Below, piece by piece: positions 18,364 to 27,092 of a stretch of 57,963 nucleotides of DNA. Source of the stretch: Clostridia bacterium (GTDB lineage Bacteria; Bacillota; Clostridia; Christensenellales; Borkfalkiaceae); contig JAFTPU010000009.1 in assembly GCA_017463105.1 (NCBI GenBank), forward strand, positions 1 through 57,963, given 5' to 3'. Position numbers and translations under genes: made by a program. Below the pieces are notes generated by a model. The model was not told where the DNA came from and made no database searches. It was given only the letters and a program-made list of their open reading frames with translations. Each line of letters begins with the position of its first letter. The stretch's first letter is position 1.

Positions 18364-20619
18364 ATGAAAAAACGTAATTTTTTAGTGGCATTGTGTTCGA
18401 TCCTTGCGCTTTCTTGTGCTTCTTTGGGCGGGATCACGGCAAAAACAAACGCGTCGGCAACGACAACGACGACCTTTACGATGAAATACGGCGCGTCGGC
18501 AAGAACGGTGCAAGACGAATCGGGACTCCGTTTCCAAGCCATCGTCGATAAGGCGACGGCGGACGAAGTGGTGGCGGACACCGCCCGTTCGTTCGGTATG
18601 ATCATCGTGCCTACCGATTATATCACGAGCGAAATTCTCGCGGCGGAAAATTTCGTGCCCGCTTTGGAGGAGGTTTGTACGGGGAAAGGTACGACGATTA
18701 CGAAAATCGAAACGAATAGCGAGGGCGCCGAGATCGTTCCTTATCTCGACGAGGACGAGAATTATTATTACAACGGCATTATCGACGTCAGCTATGAAAA
18801 CACCAACCGTGATTTCACGGGTATTGCGTATATCAAAACGACGGGCGATTCCGTTACCTACGAATACGCGGCGTTTGCTTGTGAGAGAAACGAAAACGGC
18901 GAGGCGATAGCGAACACCGAAAGCTATCTCAACAACTCCCGTTCGATTGCGGAAATCGCGTCTGCGGCACTCAATGAAACGCGCGAAAAATACGTTGTCA
19001 CGGGGACGAGAAGAGAGGTTTGTGTATCTTACGTAAACGACGCTTTGACCAGAGCGGCGAAGTTGCCGCAAGACTCGGAGATCGACGGACTTTTTGCGAT
19101 CAACGGCGACGGCGCGCTTGCTCCTAACGGGGAAGAGACTTTGTCGCTTGCGACGGCGGCGGATCTGCGCTTGAATTGGTCGAGCAGCGACGACGTAGTG
19201 GCGACGGTTGACGGCGGCAAAGTGACGGTGGGCGAATACGTCGGCAAAGCGACGATCACGGCGAGCATCGGCAATGGCGAAACGACGGATTTTGCGGCTA
19301 CGAAAGACGTCACCTCGAAGGCGTCGACGGGTACGTTCAAATGGACGGAAAACAGCAAAAATACCGTAATGAGCGAATACAATGCACATCAGACGAATCG
19401 TGACGAGACAGAGTATTTGCCCGCAAATACAAGCGTAACAACCGTTGACGGCATAAACGTTTTAGCGGTTAAAGCTGGCTCTATGTATTCTTTGCCTGCA
19501 ATTATTTTCAATCAAAATAACGCATTCTTTAATATGACCAAAAATAGCATTGTGAGCTTTAAAATAAAAGTTTCCGACGGTGCATATATGAGCGGTTTGG
19601 GTGGTGTATATTTCTCGAATTACGAAACGGAAGTTACCGGTACGAGCAATGGTAATGCAGACGCTACTAATACAGCTATTTATAACGAAATGATGAATAT
19701 AAGTGCGAGTACGACGTTAGTATCTACGAGTGGAGCAAATAACGGTTTTGTACCGCGTACAATATATACGTCTGACGGCGCTAAGAGACAAGTAGTTTAT
19801 GCTTTGTCTCCTATGGCAAGCTCTATATCAACGGAAACGCAAATTGGCGAAGATGAGAACGGTTGGACAGAGATTTCGATTGTATTTCCTAACGGAAACT
19901 ATTTGAACAATTTTATGATTTCATTTGCCTCAACTAATGCGGCGATAGCTGATAAGGGAGTCAATAATTACTACTATATCAGTGATATTACGGTAACGGA
20001 AAAAGTTGATAAGACTAAATTAACGTATTTTGGCGCTTCGTTGCAAGGTATTGATGCTATTAACGGAACTTATCCTGCGGAACTCTCCATTGACGAAACT
20101 GAAAATGCACTTAAAGTTTCTGCAAGTGAACAATTCAAGCAAACGACAGGTGTATATTGCTTGCCCGGAGTGCAATTCGGAGATAACGATTATCAATTAA
20201 CCGAAGCTTCCGAAATTTCGTTTAAGATTAGAATTTCTGATAATTTCGTTTCAAAAAGCAATAATGCAGGTATTATCATTACCTATGAGGGCGTTGGAGA
20301 AAATAGCACTATAGGAAATTATATTGCTTCCGCAACGAATGATTGTGCACTTATTACGTCGAAAACGCAAACTATAGATGCTGTTAATAGATTTAACGAC
20401 GGTAGTAAAACGCCGCAATATGTATTAACGGTTAGCGAAGCGGAAAGTGCGACGACGAATGCTCGTCAATGGGTTACAATTACGTTAAAATTAGCTTCGG
20501 GTAATTTGAAGTTGAGTGGATTAAGAATTCTTTTCAATTCGGCACACAGTACTTCGACTTATATCGATAGTAACGGTAAAGATAACTACATTCTTATAAA
20601 AGATTTTACTGTTAAATAA
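18364..20619 (+). CDS. Secreted mosaic surface protein with Big2-like and repeated modules
   Basis: A 751-residue exported protein with a signal peptide (about 1-31, ending NASA). Order: an N-terminal domain (about 35-215) with MKYGASARTVQDESGLRFQA, a type seen in clostridial surface proteins; a Big2-like immunoglobulin domain (about 220-310, LNWSSSDDVVATVDGGKVTV); then two copies of a ~210-residue module (about 330-540 and 545-751), each ending with a buried 'Y-x-I-x-D-(I/F)-T-V' strand. The second is clearly homologous to the C-terminus of the next protein. From about 19380 the DNA becomes much more AT-rich, so the gene is a mosaic. No anchor motif (LPXTG, SLH) is seen. Function unknown; glycan or protein binding is likely. 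Confidence 0.85.
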   Translation: MKKRNFLVALCSILALSCASLGGITAKTNASATTTTTFTMKYGASARTVQDESGLRFQAIVDKATADEVVADTARSFGMIIVPTDYITSEILAAENFVPALEEVCTGKGTTITKIETNSEGAEIVPYLDEDENYYYNGIIDVSYENTNRDFTGIAYIKTTGDSVTYEYAAFACERNENGEAIANTESYLNNSRSIAEIASAALNETREKYVVTGTRREVCVSYVNDALTRAAKLPQDSEIDGLFAINGDGALAPNGEETLSLATAADLRLNWSSSDDVVATVDGGKVTVGEYVGKATITASIGNGETTDFAATKDVTSKASTGTFKWTENSKNTVMSEYNAHQTNRDETEYLPANTSVTTVDGINVLAVKAGSMYSLPAIIFNQNNAFFNMTKNSIVSFKIKVSDGAYMSGLGGVYFSNYETEVTGTSNGNADATNTAIYNEMMNISASTTLVSTSGANNGFVPRTIYTSDGAKRQVVYALSPMASSISTETQIGEDENGWTEISIVFPNGNYLNNFMISFASTNAAIADKGVNNYYYISDITVTEKVDKTKLTYFGASLQGIDAINGTYPAELSIDETENALKVSASEQFKQTTGVYCLPGVQFGDNDYQLTEASEISFKIRISDNFVSKSNNAGIIITYEGVGENSTIGNYIASATNDCALITSKTQTIDAVNRFNDGSKTPQYVLTVSEAESATTNARQWVTITLKLASGNLKLSGLRILFNSAHSTSTYIDSNGKDNYILIKDFTVK

Positions 20620-20642
20620 ATTTATAACAACGTAACAACAAC

Positions 20643-20677
20643 GCGTACATGGGGCGGGGAAACCTGCCCTGTGTACG
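20643..20677 (+). promoter_or_regulatory. Intercistronic hairpin
   Basis: CGTACA (20643-20648) pairs with TGTACG (20672-20677), with an inner GGGC/GCCC helix. There is no T run. It lies between two surface-protein genes and may adjust message stability. Confidence 0.45.
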
Positions 20678-20695
20678 GACCTAAAAGGGAAGATT

Positions 20696-23600
20696 ATGAA
20701 AACGAGAAACAAATGGATTGTCACGCTGGCTTTGCTTTGCGTAACCCTGTTTACCTTGGCTGGTTGCAAATTGGGCTTTTTAAATAAAATACAAATCAAC
20801 GCTCCCGAAAGTTTGGCGGCGGATTTCGGCACGGTATATGAAATTCCCGACGTTACGGCAACGTACGGCGAAAAGACTACGTTTGCAACGCCGACCGTCG
20901 TTGACGGCAACGGCAACCCCGTTCTGCTTTCCGACGGCGCGTTTTTCGTTGCAGACGAAAAGGGTTATACGGTGAATTTCACGGCGACCTTCGGCGAAAA
21001 AAGCGAGAGGAGCGGAGATATAAAAATTTCCGTGAGTTTGGATAAAAACGCACCGCAAATCAATATGCCCCTGCAACGCGAATACAAGGTGAAAACGGGC
21101 GCTACGTTCACTTTGCCCGAGGTCACCGCGTACGATTCGTATGACGACGCGAAAGGCAAAGAATCGTCGCTTGGCGTTGCCGTTTATCGCGGCGAAACGG
21201 AGATCGCTTTGAATGAAGGCGGGTTCGTCGTGGAGAAAAAGGGACTTTATGAAGTCGTTTACACGGCGGAAAATTCGCTTGGAAAAAAGACGGAGCAATC
21301 CATTTTGGTTTACGGCGACGATCGCTACGATAATTTGTTCGCGAATTTCGAGGACGAATATGCAGGGATAGACGTTGCTTCGTTCACGACGGGGGATCGC
21401 GCGGCAATTTATACGCCCGCGACTCTCAACACGGACGTAAAATATACGCATAACGCAAGTGGCGGCTCGTTAAAGGTCGCAAAACAGACGGACGCAAGAT
21501 ACGTCACCCTTTATTATACGCCCAACCTTACGCACGAAAACGACGAGGCGCTGAAATTTACCTTTTGGATGTATCTCGATAAAATAAAAACGGATACGAA
21601 TTTGCGATATTTGCGCTTAAAAGTGACGAGTCGAAACGCGGCGGATGAATTTAAAGCCGTCGACGTATATTCGCTCGGCTCGCTTGCGGGCAAGGGCGGA
21701 GAGTGGATTCCTTGCTCGTTTACGGTCGGCGCGGGTATGACGGGTCCGTTTGACGTTTCCTTGTTCCACGGCGGCGTGAACGACATCGGCGTGATCGATT
21801 TCGACGTATATTTTGACGATTTCGCGGTCGCGCCCGTCGCGCAAAATACGCTCAGCGCGTATAAGCTCAATCTCGAAGAAGGGCAAACGCAAGCGGAAAT
21901 CGATTTGTCTTTCATTAAAAATTCCGTGACGATGAAGGGCGGCGAAGAATTCGAATTGAGCGCGTTTAACCTCAATACCGGGGCGGCGGTGGAGATTGCC
22001 GAAGATAAACTCGTGGTTGCAAAGGATTCGCCCGTGGCGTTGAAATATTTGAAAGAGGGCGTGCAAGCGCTGGAAACGAGCGTGGTTTACGCGACGTCGG
22101 CAAGCGGCGAAACGAGCGGCGCGAATACGATCGCTTGGGACGATCCGTCTATCCTTACGCTGACGAGCGGCGGCGAACGTATTTCGGCGGCAAATCTGCC
22201 CGACGGCGTTACCTTGCCGAGCGGCGTTACGAGCGTTTACAAATTGTATAAAGAAGCGGGAAATTCGGCGAAACCGAGCTTGAAATTTATCGGCAACGGG
22301 AATAACTTTATTTATCCTTTGACCAAACTCAAATTTTCCGTTTACGTTTCGGAGGATTTGTGGGTGCCCAATCTCGGCACCGACGACGCGCCCGATTATC
22401 AATCCTGCCCGTTCGGTTTCGACGGATTTGCGGCGGAAACGGGCAAAGGCTTGCCTGTCGTGAGTGCGCGTTGGCAAAGCACGGGGGCGGCTGTCGGACG
22501 GAAGTATCAATCGGGAACGTTTTATCTCAACACCAAAGACATGAAGGGGCAATGGGTGGACGTGGAAATCGATTTCTCGTCCGCGCTGTTCACCGATTTG
22601 GCGGGGCTTTCGGTATGGTTTAACAATTATCACTCTCCCGATCACGCAGCCGAGGCGGATCCCGCAGGGTACGATTCCTACGTATTGCTCACGGATATTT
22701 CGATGGAATACGACAATCAATCGCCCGTAATCGGAAACGCGGACGTCTCTTCGCTCGACGGTCAACTTCAGGCGTACGACTACTATTTGCCTGAAATTAC
22801 GACGACGGATAACGTGAGCGCGGCAAACGGAATTTATCTGTATTCGTTTTTGACGTGTAACGGAAAGACGGTCGCGGTGGACGAAGAGGGCGGATTCGTC
22901 GCAAAATACGCGGGCGAATACGTTTGGAAAATCTTTGCGGTGGACGAATTCGGAAACTACGCTTTGCAAACGAAAGCCTTTACGATCGAGGCGAATAAAG
23001 CCATTCTTTCGGACGGGGATTGGAGCGCGCAAGAGATATTCGCGGGATACGAGTTCGAGGCGCTCGGCGCGGTGGCGTATAACGCCGAGGGCGAGAACGT
23101 CGCGGGTTCGATCGAATGGAAAATTTACGATGAGAACGATCAAGAACGGGCGAGCAGCGAAGCGGGTGAAAAAGTAACGCTTGCAAAAGCGGGAAAGTAT
23201 ACGATCGTTTACAACGGCGACGGGTTGGAGGAAAAAACGTACGAATTTACCGTCAAAACGGGCATCGTGTGGAAAAACGATAATCTTACGAATTTCGTCA
23301 AGGGGGTAGACGAATACGGCGCAAGCAATGATTCGCCTTTGCCCGCACAGCTTTCCGTGGAAACGATAGACGGACAAAACTCTTTGAAGGTGCAATACAA
23401 TCAAGAGTTTTTCTCCGAGGAAAACGTAGCGGCGGCAAAGAGAAGCTTCCCCGGCATACAGTTCGTATCCGACGCGGGATATACGGTTACGCAAAACACC
23501 GTCGTGACCTTCCGCGTGAGATTGTCCGATAATTTCGCGTATAACACTTCGAATTGCGGCGTGTTCCTCATTTACGAGGGCGTATCGAGCACCTATGCGG

Positions 23601-23932
23601 CGGCGAATCAAAACGGCTTGCTGAAATACGCGAACGTATCTTCGCAAGGCGCGTTTGCCGACAGCGGCTCGACGGCTTCGGATTACGCTATCCGTTACGT
23701 GCAAGGTACGCGCGTAAAGGGGTACAATATCTTTGCGAACAATGGCGGACAAAATTGGGTTGACGTTTCCGTTAGCTTTGCGGGAATCGAAAATCCCACG
23801 CTTTCGGGGTTAAAGATTTTGTTTAATACCTCGCACGATACGACGAACGGATCTTCCGTCTACTCCAAATATACGAACGACAAAAATTCGTGGTTCTATA
23901 TAAGCAACGTTACCATTACGGAAAACGCATAA
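20696..23932 (+). CDS. Large surface lipoprotein with Ig-like and repeated modules
   Basis: A 1078-residue lipoprotein (lipobox LAGC, Cys24). Two N-terminal Ig-like domains (about 30-115 and 118-205) of the 'YDSYDD...GLYEVVYTAEN' type are followed by a jelly-roll module (about 215-385, IDFDVYFDDFAVAP), a second module (about 470-685, YDSYVLLTDISMEY), a further Ig-like pair (about 690-860) and a C-terminal module (about 865-1078) matching the C-terminus of the preceding protein (GLKILFN near residue 1040). No catalytic signature is visible. Size and position suggest a surface scaffold or glycan-binding protein for the locus. Confidence 0.83.
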   Translation: MKTRNKWIVTLALLCVTLFTLAGCKLGFLNKIQINAPESLAADFGTVYEIPDVTATYGEKTTFATPTVVDGNGNPVLLSDGAFFVADEKGYTVNFTATFGEKSERSGDIKISVSLDKNAPQINMPLQREYKVKTGATFTLPEVTAYDSYDDAKGKESSLGVAVYRGETEIALNEGGFVVEKKGLYEVVYTAENSLGKKTEQSILVYGDDRYDNLFANFEDEYAGIDVASFTTGDRAAIYTPATLNTDVKYTHNASGGSLKVAKQTDARYVTLYYTPNLTHENDEALKFTFWMYLDKIKTDTNLRYLRLKVTSRNAADEFKAVDVYSLGSLAGKGGEWIPCSFTVGAGMTGPFDVSLFHGGVNDIGVIDFDVYFDDFAVAPVAQNTLSAYKLNLEEGQTQAEIDLSFIKNSVTMKGGEEFELSAFNLNTGAAVEIAEDKLVVAKDSPVALKYLKEGVQALETSVVYATSASGETSGANTIAWDDPSILTLTSGGERISAANLPDGVTLPSGVTSVYKLYKEAGNSAKPSLKFIGNGNNFIYPLTKLKFSVYVSEDLWVPNLGTDDAPDYQSCPFGFDGFAAETGKGLPVVSARWQSTGAAVGRKYQSGTFYLNTKDMKGQWVDVEIDFSSALFTDLAGLSVWFNNYHSPDHAAEADPAGYDSYVLLTDISMEYDNQSPVIGNADVSSLDGQLQAYDYYLPEITTTDNVSAANGIYLYSFLTCNGKTVAVDEEGGFVAKYAGEYVWKIFAVDEFGNYALQTKAFTIEANKAILSDGDWSAQEIFAGYEFEALGAVAYNAEGENVAGSIEWKIYDENDQERASSEAGEKVTLAKAGKYTIVYNGDGLEEKTYEFTVKTGIVWKNDNLTNFVKGVDEYGASNDSPLPAQLSVETIDGQNSLKVQYNQEFFSEENVAAAKRSFPGIQFVSDAGYTVTQNTVVTFRVRLSDNFAYNTSNCGVFLIYEGVSSTYAAANQNGLLKYANVSSQGAFADSGSTASDYAIRYVQGTRVKGYNIFANNGGQNWVDVSVSFAGIENPTLSGLKILFNTSHDTTNGSSVYSKYTNDKNSWFYISNVTITENA

Positions 23933-23936
23933 AGCT

Positions 23937-24779
23937 ATGAAAGATTTGAAAGTGAACGAAAAACTTAAAAATTTATTGAGCGAAAAGCGGGCGCTCGTCG
24001 CCTGTCATAGGGGAGCGCACGGCGGGAATATCATTCAAAATACCGCCGAGGCGTGCCTCGCCGCTTACGCCTTGGGTGCGGATATTGCCGAGTTTGACGT
24101 GGTGAGAAGTTCGGACGGCGGATATTACGTTTTTCACGATACGGAAGAGCCGTGTTCGATCGGGATTTTGAATAATCTCCGAAATTTGACGTCCGAGCAG
24201 ATCGACCGTATTCGGCTCGTGAATAAATACGGGTGTTTGACTTCGCAGAAAATCCCCAAACTGTCGGAGGTTTTGAAAAAGCTCAAAGGAAAAGGGCTTA
24301 TCAATATGGACAGATGTTGGGGGAAAGACTTCGAATACACGGTCGGCGCGCTCGAGATTATCGCCTCTGAAGGCATGACGGACAGCGTTATCGTAAAGAG
24401 CAATTTCGACGAGAATTTTATGCAGGGCTTGCAAGCTTACGGCAAAGACGTGATGTATATGGCGATCGTTTCCTCCGTGGAAGAGATTGAAAAAGTGGAA
24501 AAATTCCCCCTCAATACCGTTGGTTTTGAATTGCTTTTCAAAGAGGACGGTTGCGAATTGGTGAAATATATTCCACGGCTTCGCGAAAAGGGCTATCTCG
24601 TTTGGGGGAACTCGATTACTCTAAACGATACGGCGATTCTTTCGGGCGGGCACGACGATATCGGCGCTTTGCTTGAAAGCAAGGATAAGCATTGGGGCTG
24701 GCTCGTAGACGCGGGTTTTAACGTTTTACAGACGGATTTCCCGCAGGCTTTGAGCGACTATATCAAGCAAAAGATGTAA
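23937..24779 (+). CDS. Glycerophosphodiester phosphodiesterase-fold protein
   Basis: A 280-residue protein with the GDPD barrel signature: ACHRGAHGG...NT near the N-terminus, GADIAEFDVVRSSDG and VFHD with the metal-binding residues (His-Arg, Glu-x-Asp, His), and a C-terminal DAGFNVLQTDFP strand that replaces the usual GVDGIxTD. No signal peptide is seen, so it is cytoplasmic. It starts 4 bases after the large lipoprotein gene. Known members hydrolyse glycerophosphodiesters; in a glycan locus it may act on a phosphodiester-linked sugar, which is inference. Confidence 0.87.
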   Translation: MKDLKVNEKLKNLLSEKRALVACHRGAHGGNIIQNTAEACLAAYALGADIAEFDVVRSSDGGYYVFHDTEEPCSIGILNNLRNLTSEQIDRIRLVNKYGCLTSQKIPKLSEVLKKLKGKGLINMDRCWGKDFEYTVGALEIIASEGMTDSVIVKSNFDENFMQGLQAYGKDVMYMAIVSSVEEIEKVEKFPLNTVGFELLFKEDGCELVKYIPRLREKGYLVWGNSITLNDTAILSGGHDDIGALLESKDKHWGWLVDAGFNVLQTDFPQALSDYIKQKM

Positions 24780-24785
24780 AAAATA

Positions 24786-24813
24786 AAAGCGCCGATTTTA
24801 TTCGACGCTTTTT
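24786..24813 (+). terminator. Terminator between convergent genes
   Basis: AGCGCCGA (24788-24795) pairs with TCGACGCT (24802-24809) with one mismatch, followed by TTTT. It ends the long surface-protein operon and may also serve the convergent oxidoreductase gene. Confidence 0.65.
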
Positions 24814-24833
24814 GCGTTTCTTGCAATATTTTT

Positions 24834-26111
24834 TTAAAAGAGAGCGTTATAGGCTTTGAGTTTGGCTTGTAAGGTTTTTATATCGACGTCGTTGCAACCG
24901 CAATTCGAGTCGAGCGCGACCGCCGCCGCGAGCCCCGCCGCCTCGCCTATACAGGAAGTGATCGGCATCACCCGAATGGAAGAATGTGCGACGTGCGTGG
25001 TGCAAATATTTCTCCCCGCGACGAGCAGATTTTTGCCGTTTACCGGTAGCATTGAGCGGTAAGGTATGGTATAATAATCGTGGTCGGGAATAAACTTGAT
25101 GGTCGTTCCGCCGCCGCTCGGATTATGTATATCGATGTCGTACGTGCCGCGCGCGATACTGTCCTCAAATTTTTTCGTCTGCAAAATATCCTCTTCGGTG
25201 AGCTGATAAAGCCCTACGATTCGGCGGCTTTCGCGAATACCCACTTCGTCCGCAATGGCGATGAGTTCGCTGTTTTCAAAGCCTTCCACGTTTTTCCGCA
25301 AGAAATCGTACATTTCATATACTTGTTTTCTGCCGACAAATTCCGCGTCCGTTACGTCCTCGACGTCGCAAGGATTTTTCTTAATGATCCGCGTGGTGTT
25401 GAAGTGCATCAGATCTTCGATCGGGGAATCGAAAAGGAGGATATTTTCTCTCGGGTTTTCGATTTTACCCTCGCTTTGGAGCCGTTTATAAAGCTGATTC
25501 GCCTTATAGTGATCGAATTTGTCCCACTCGACGTTCGTGAGGTTAAAGCAAGTCGTCATCGGCTGACAAAGGTTATCCTCGTCGCGACCGAGATAATATT
25601 CAAAACCCGCGAAAGCGGCGAGATTCCCGTCGCCCGAAGCGTCGATGAAATATTTGCCTTTGATCTCAATATTTCCCGAAACGGTGCTGATAACGACGGA
25701 CTTTATATGCCCGTCCGTTACGTTGACGCCGCTCATATACGCATGAAAAATCACTTTCACGCCCGCTTCCGTTACCATTCTGTCGAGTACGATTTTAAGA
25801 AGCTGTTCTTTAAAAGTTCTCGACGAGGGCGTTTTGATCGCGCCGATATCGTACATATTGTCGAGAAGGGTGCGGAAAAGCCCTGCGTTGGCAGGCGTAG
25901 TGCTTTTGCGTTCGCAGTAGTTCATAAACGGACTGATAAGCCCCGCGGTCGCCATGCCGCCGAGGAAGCCGTATTTTTCGATAAGCACCGTATTCTTGCC
26001 TTCGCGCGCGGCGGCGATCGCCGCCATAACCCCCGAAAGACCGCCGCCGACAACAACGACGTCGTATTGGGTATCTATTCTTTTGTTTGGTAAGGTAAAG
26101 ATTTTACTCAT
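24834..26111 (-). CDS. FAD-dependent oxidoreductase
   Basis: A 425-residue flavoprotein of the FAD_oxidored group. The dinucleotide-binding start is DVVVVGGGLSGVMAAIAAAREG, followed by GFLGGMATAGLISPF. The FAD-contact strand GKYFIDASGDGNLAAFAG lies mid-protein, and the C-terminal NLLVAGRNICTTHVAHSS...GEAAGLAAA completes the fold. Members are often found in carbohydrate loci of Bacteroidota and Clostridia beside glycosidases, with an unknown role (possibly 3-keto sugar chemistry). It is on its own on the minus strand, divergent from an AraC regulator at 26233, so that regulator may control it. Confidence 0.88.
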   Translation of the reverse strand: MSKIFTLPNKRIDTQYDVVVVGGGLSGVMAAIAAAREGKNTVLIEKYGFLGGMATAGLISPFMNYCERKSTTPANAGLFRTLLDNMYDIGAIKTPSSRTFKEQLLKIVLDRMVTEAGVKVIFHAYMSGVNVTDGHIKSVVISTVSGNIEIKGKYFIDASGDGNLAAFAGFEYYLGRDEDNLCQPMTTCFNLTNVEWDKFDHYKANQLYKRLQSEGKIENPRENILLFDSPIEDLMHFNTTRIIKKNPCDVEDVTDAEFVGRKQVYEMYDFLRKNVEGFENSELIAIADEVGIRESRRIVGLYQLTEEDILQTKKFEDSIARGTYDIDIHNPSGGGTTIKFIPDHDYYTIPYRSMLPVNGKNLLVAGRNICTTHVAHSSIRVMPITSCIGEAAGLAAAVALDSNCGCNDVDIKTLQAKLKAYNALF

Positions 26112-26232
26112 ACCTATATTTTAATATAAGTCGCGGCGATTTGCTGTTGTATAGTAAACTAAAATTTGCAAAAAACAAACCCTTCTCGAAAAAGCTATTG
26201 CAAAAAAAATTTTATAATGATAAAATGAGGTT

Positions 26233-27075
26233 ATGCAAACGATGTTATTTTCCGAAATTTCCATAAATTGCTTATGCGTCTACGTTTTTCTCAACGCCGC
26301 AAAGGAAGATCGAGTGGCGGAAAAACACGCTATCACTTATCGGTTGATGTATTTAAAAAGCGGACGAATGAATTTTCAGGTGAAAAAAGAAAACTTCGCT
26401 TTATCGGTAGGCGACGTGTTGTTTATGCCCGCGGGAACGAAATATTCCACGGCTGCGTTCGGAAAACCCGTCGAGCTTTATAATATTTTATTCAACGTCA
26501 CGGGCGGCGGACAAGGTCACGACAATCAATTGTCTCGTCCGTGTTTCTCGGCGCTCAATACGCGCGAACGAGTGGAATTTTCCGACGTCAAAGAGCTCAA
26601 CGATTGCCGCGTCTTTAAGATACCCTTTATCGGGGACGCGTTCTTGGAAATCGCGGAAGAATATGCAAGATACGGCGAATTCAGCCAGCAGATCATCAAC
26701 GCCGAGCTTACCTTACTCTTGCTGAAATTATTAAAAAACAATTCCCGTTCTTCGCGCGGTCAGCAAGTGGATATGATTATCAAATACATCAACGACAATA
26801 TCAACACCGACATCTCCTGTGGCTCGGTGGCGGCGCATTTCAATTATCATCCCAATTATATCAATAAAATCATGCGGCTTACGACGGGGTCGAGCCTACA
26901 TTCGTATATTATGACCTCCAAATGCAAAATGGCGGCGAATATGCTACTCGAAACGGACAAGTCGGTGACGGAGATCGCGCATGAGCTGTATTTTTGCGAC
27001 AGTAGTCATTTCTCCAACGTATTCAGTCGGATTATGAAAAGCTCGCCGTCGAAATACAGAAAAAACTTTAATTAA
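26233..27075 (+). CDS. AraC-family transcriptional regulator
   Basis: A 280-residue AraC-type regulator: an N-terminal cupin sensor (about 35-110; SVGDVLFMPAGTKYS) and a C-terminal pair of helix-turn-helix motifs (CGSVAAHFNYHPNYINKIM and VTEIAHELYFCDSSHFSNVF). TGAGG precedes the ATG. It is divergent from the FAD oxidoreductase and 17 bases upstream of the GH94 gene. It therefore probably senses a sugar from this locus and controls both flanking units. Confidence 0.92.
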   Translation: MQTMLFSEISINCLCVYVFLNAAKEDRVAEKHAITYRLMYLKSGRMNFQVKKENFALSVGDVLFMPAGTKYSTAAFGKPVELYNILFNVTGGGQGHDNQLSRPCFSALNTRERVEFSDVKELNDCRVFKIPFIGDAFLEIAEEYARYGEFSQQIINAELTLLLLKLLKNNSRSSRGQQVDMIIKYINDNINTDISCGSVAAHFNYHPNYINKIMRLTTGSSLHSYIMTSKCKMAANMLLETDKSVTEIAHELYFCDSSHFSNVFSRIMKSSPSKYRKNFN

Positions 27076-27092
27076 ATCAAGGCGGTAAAAAA

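Noticed and set aside
21617-23752. 711-residue minus-strand open frame
   Set aside because: Arginine/histidine-rich shadow of the large lipoprotein gene, produced by its codon bias; no ribosome-binding site.
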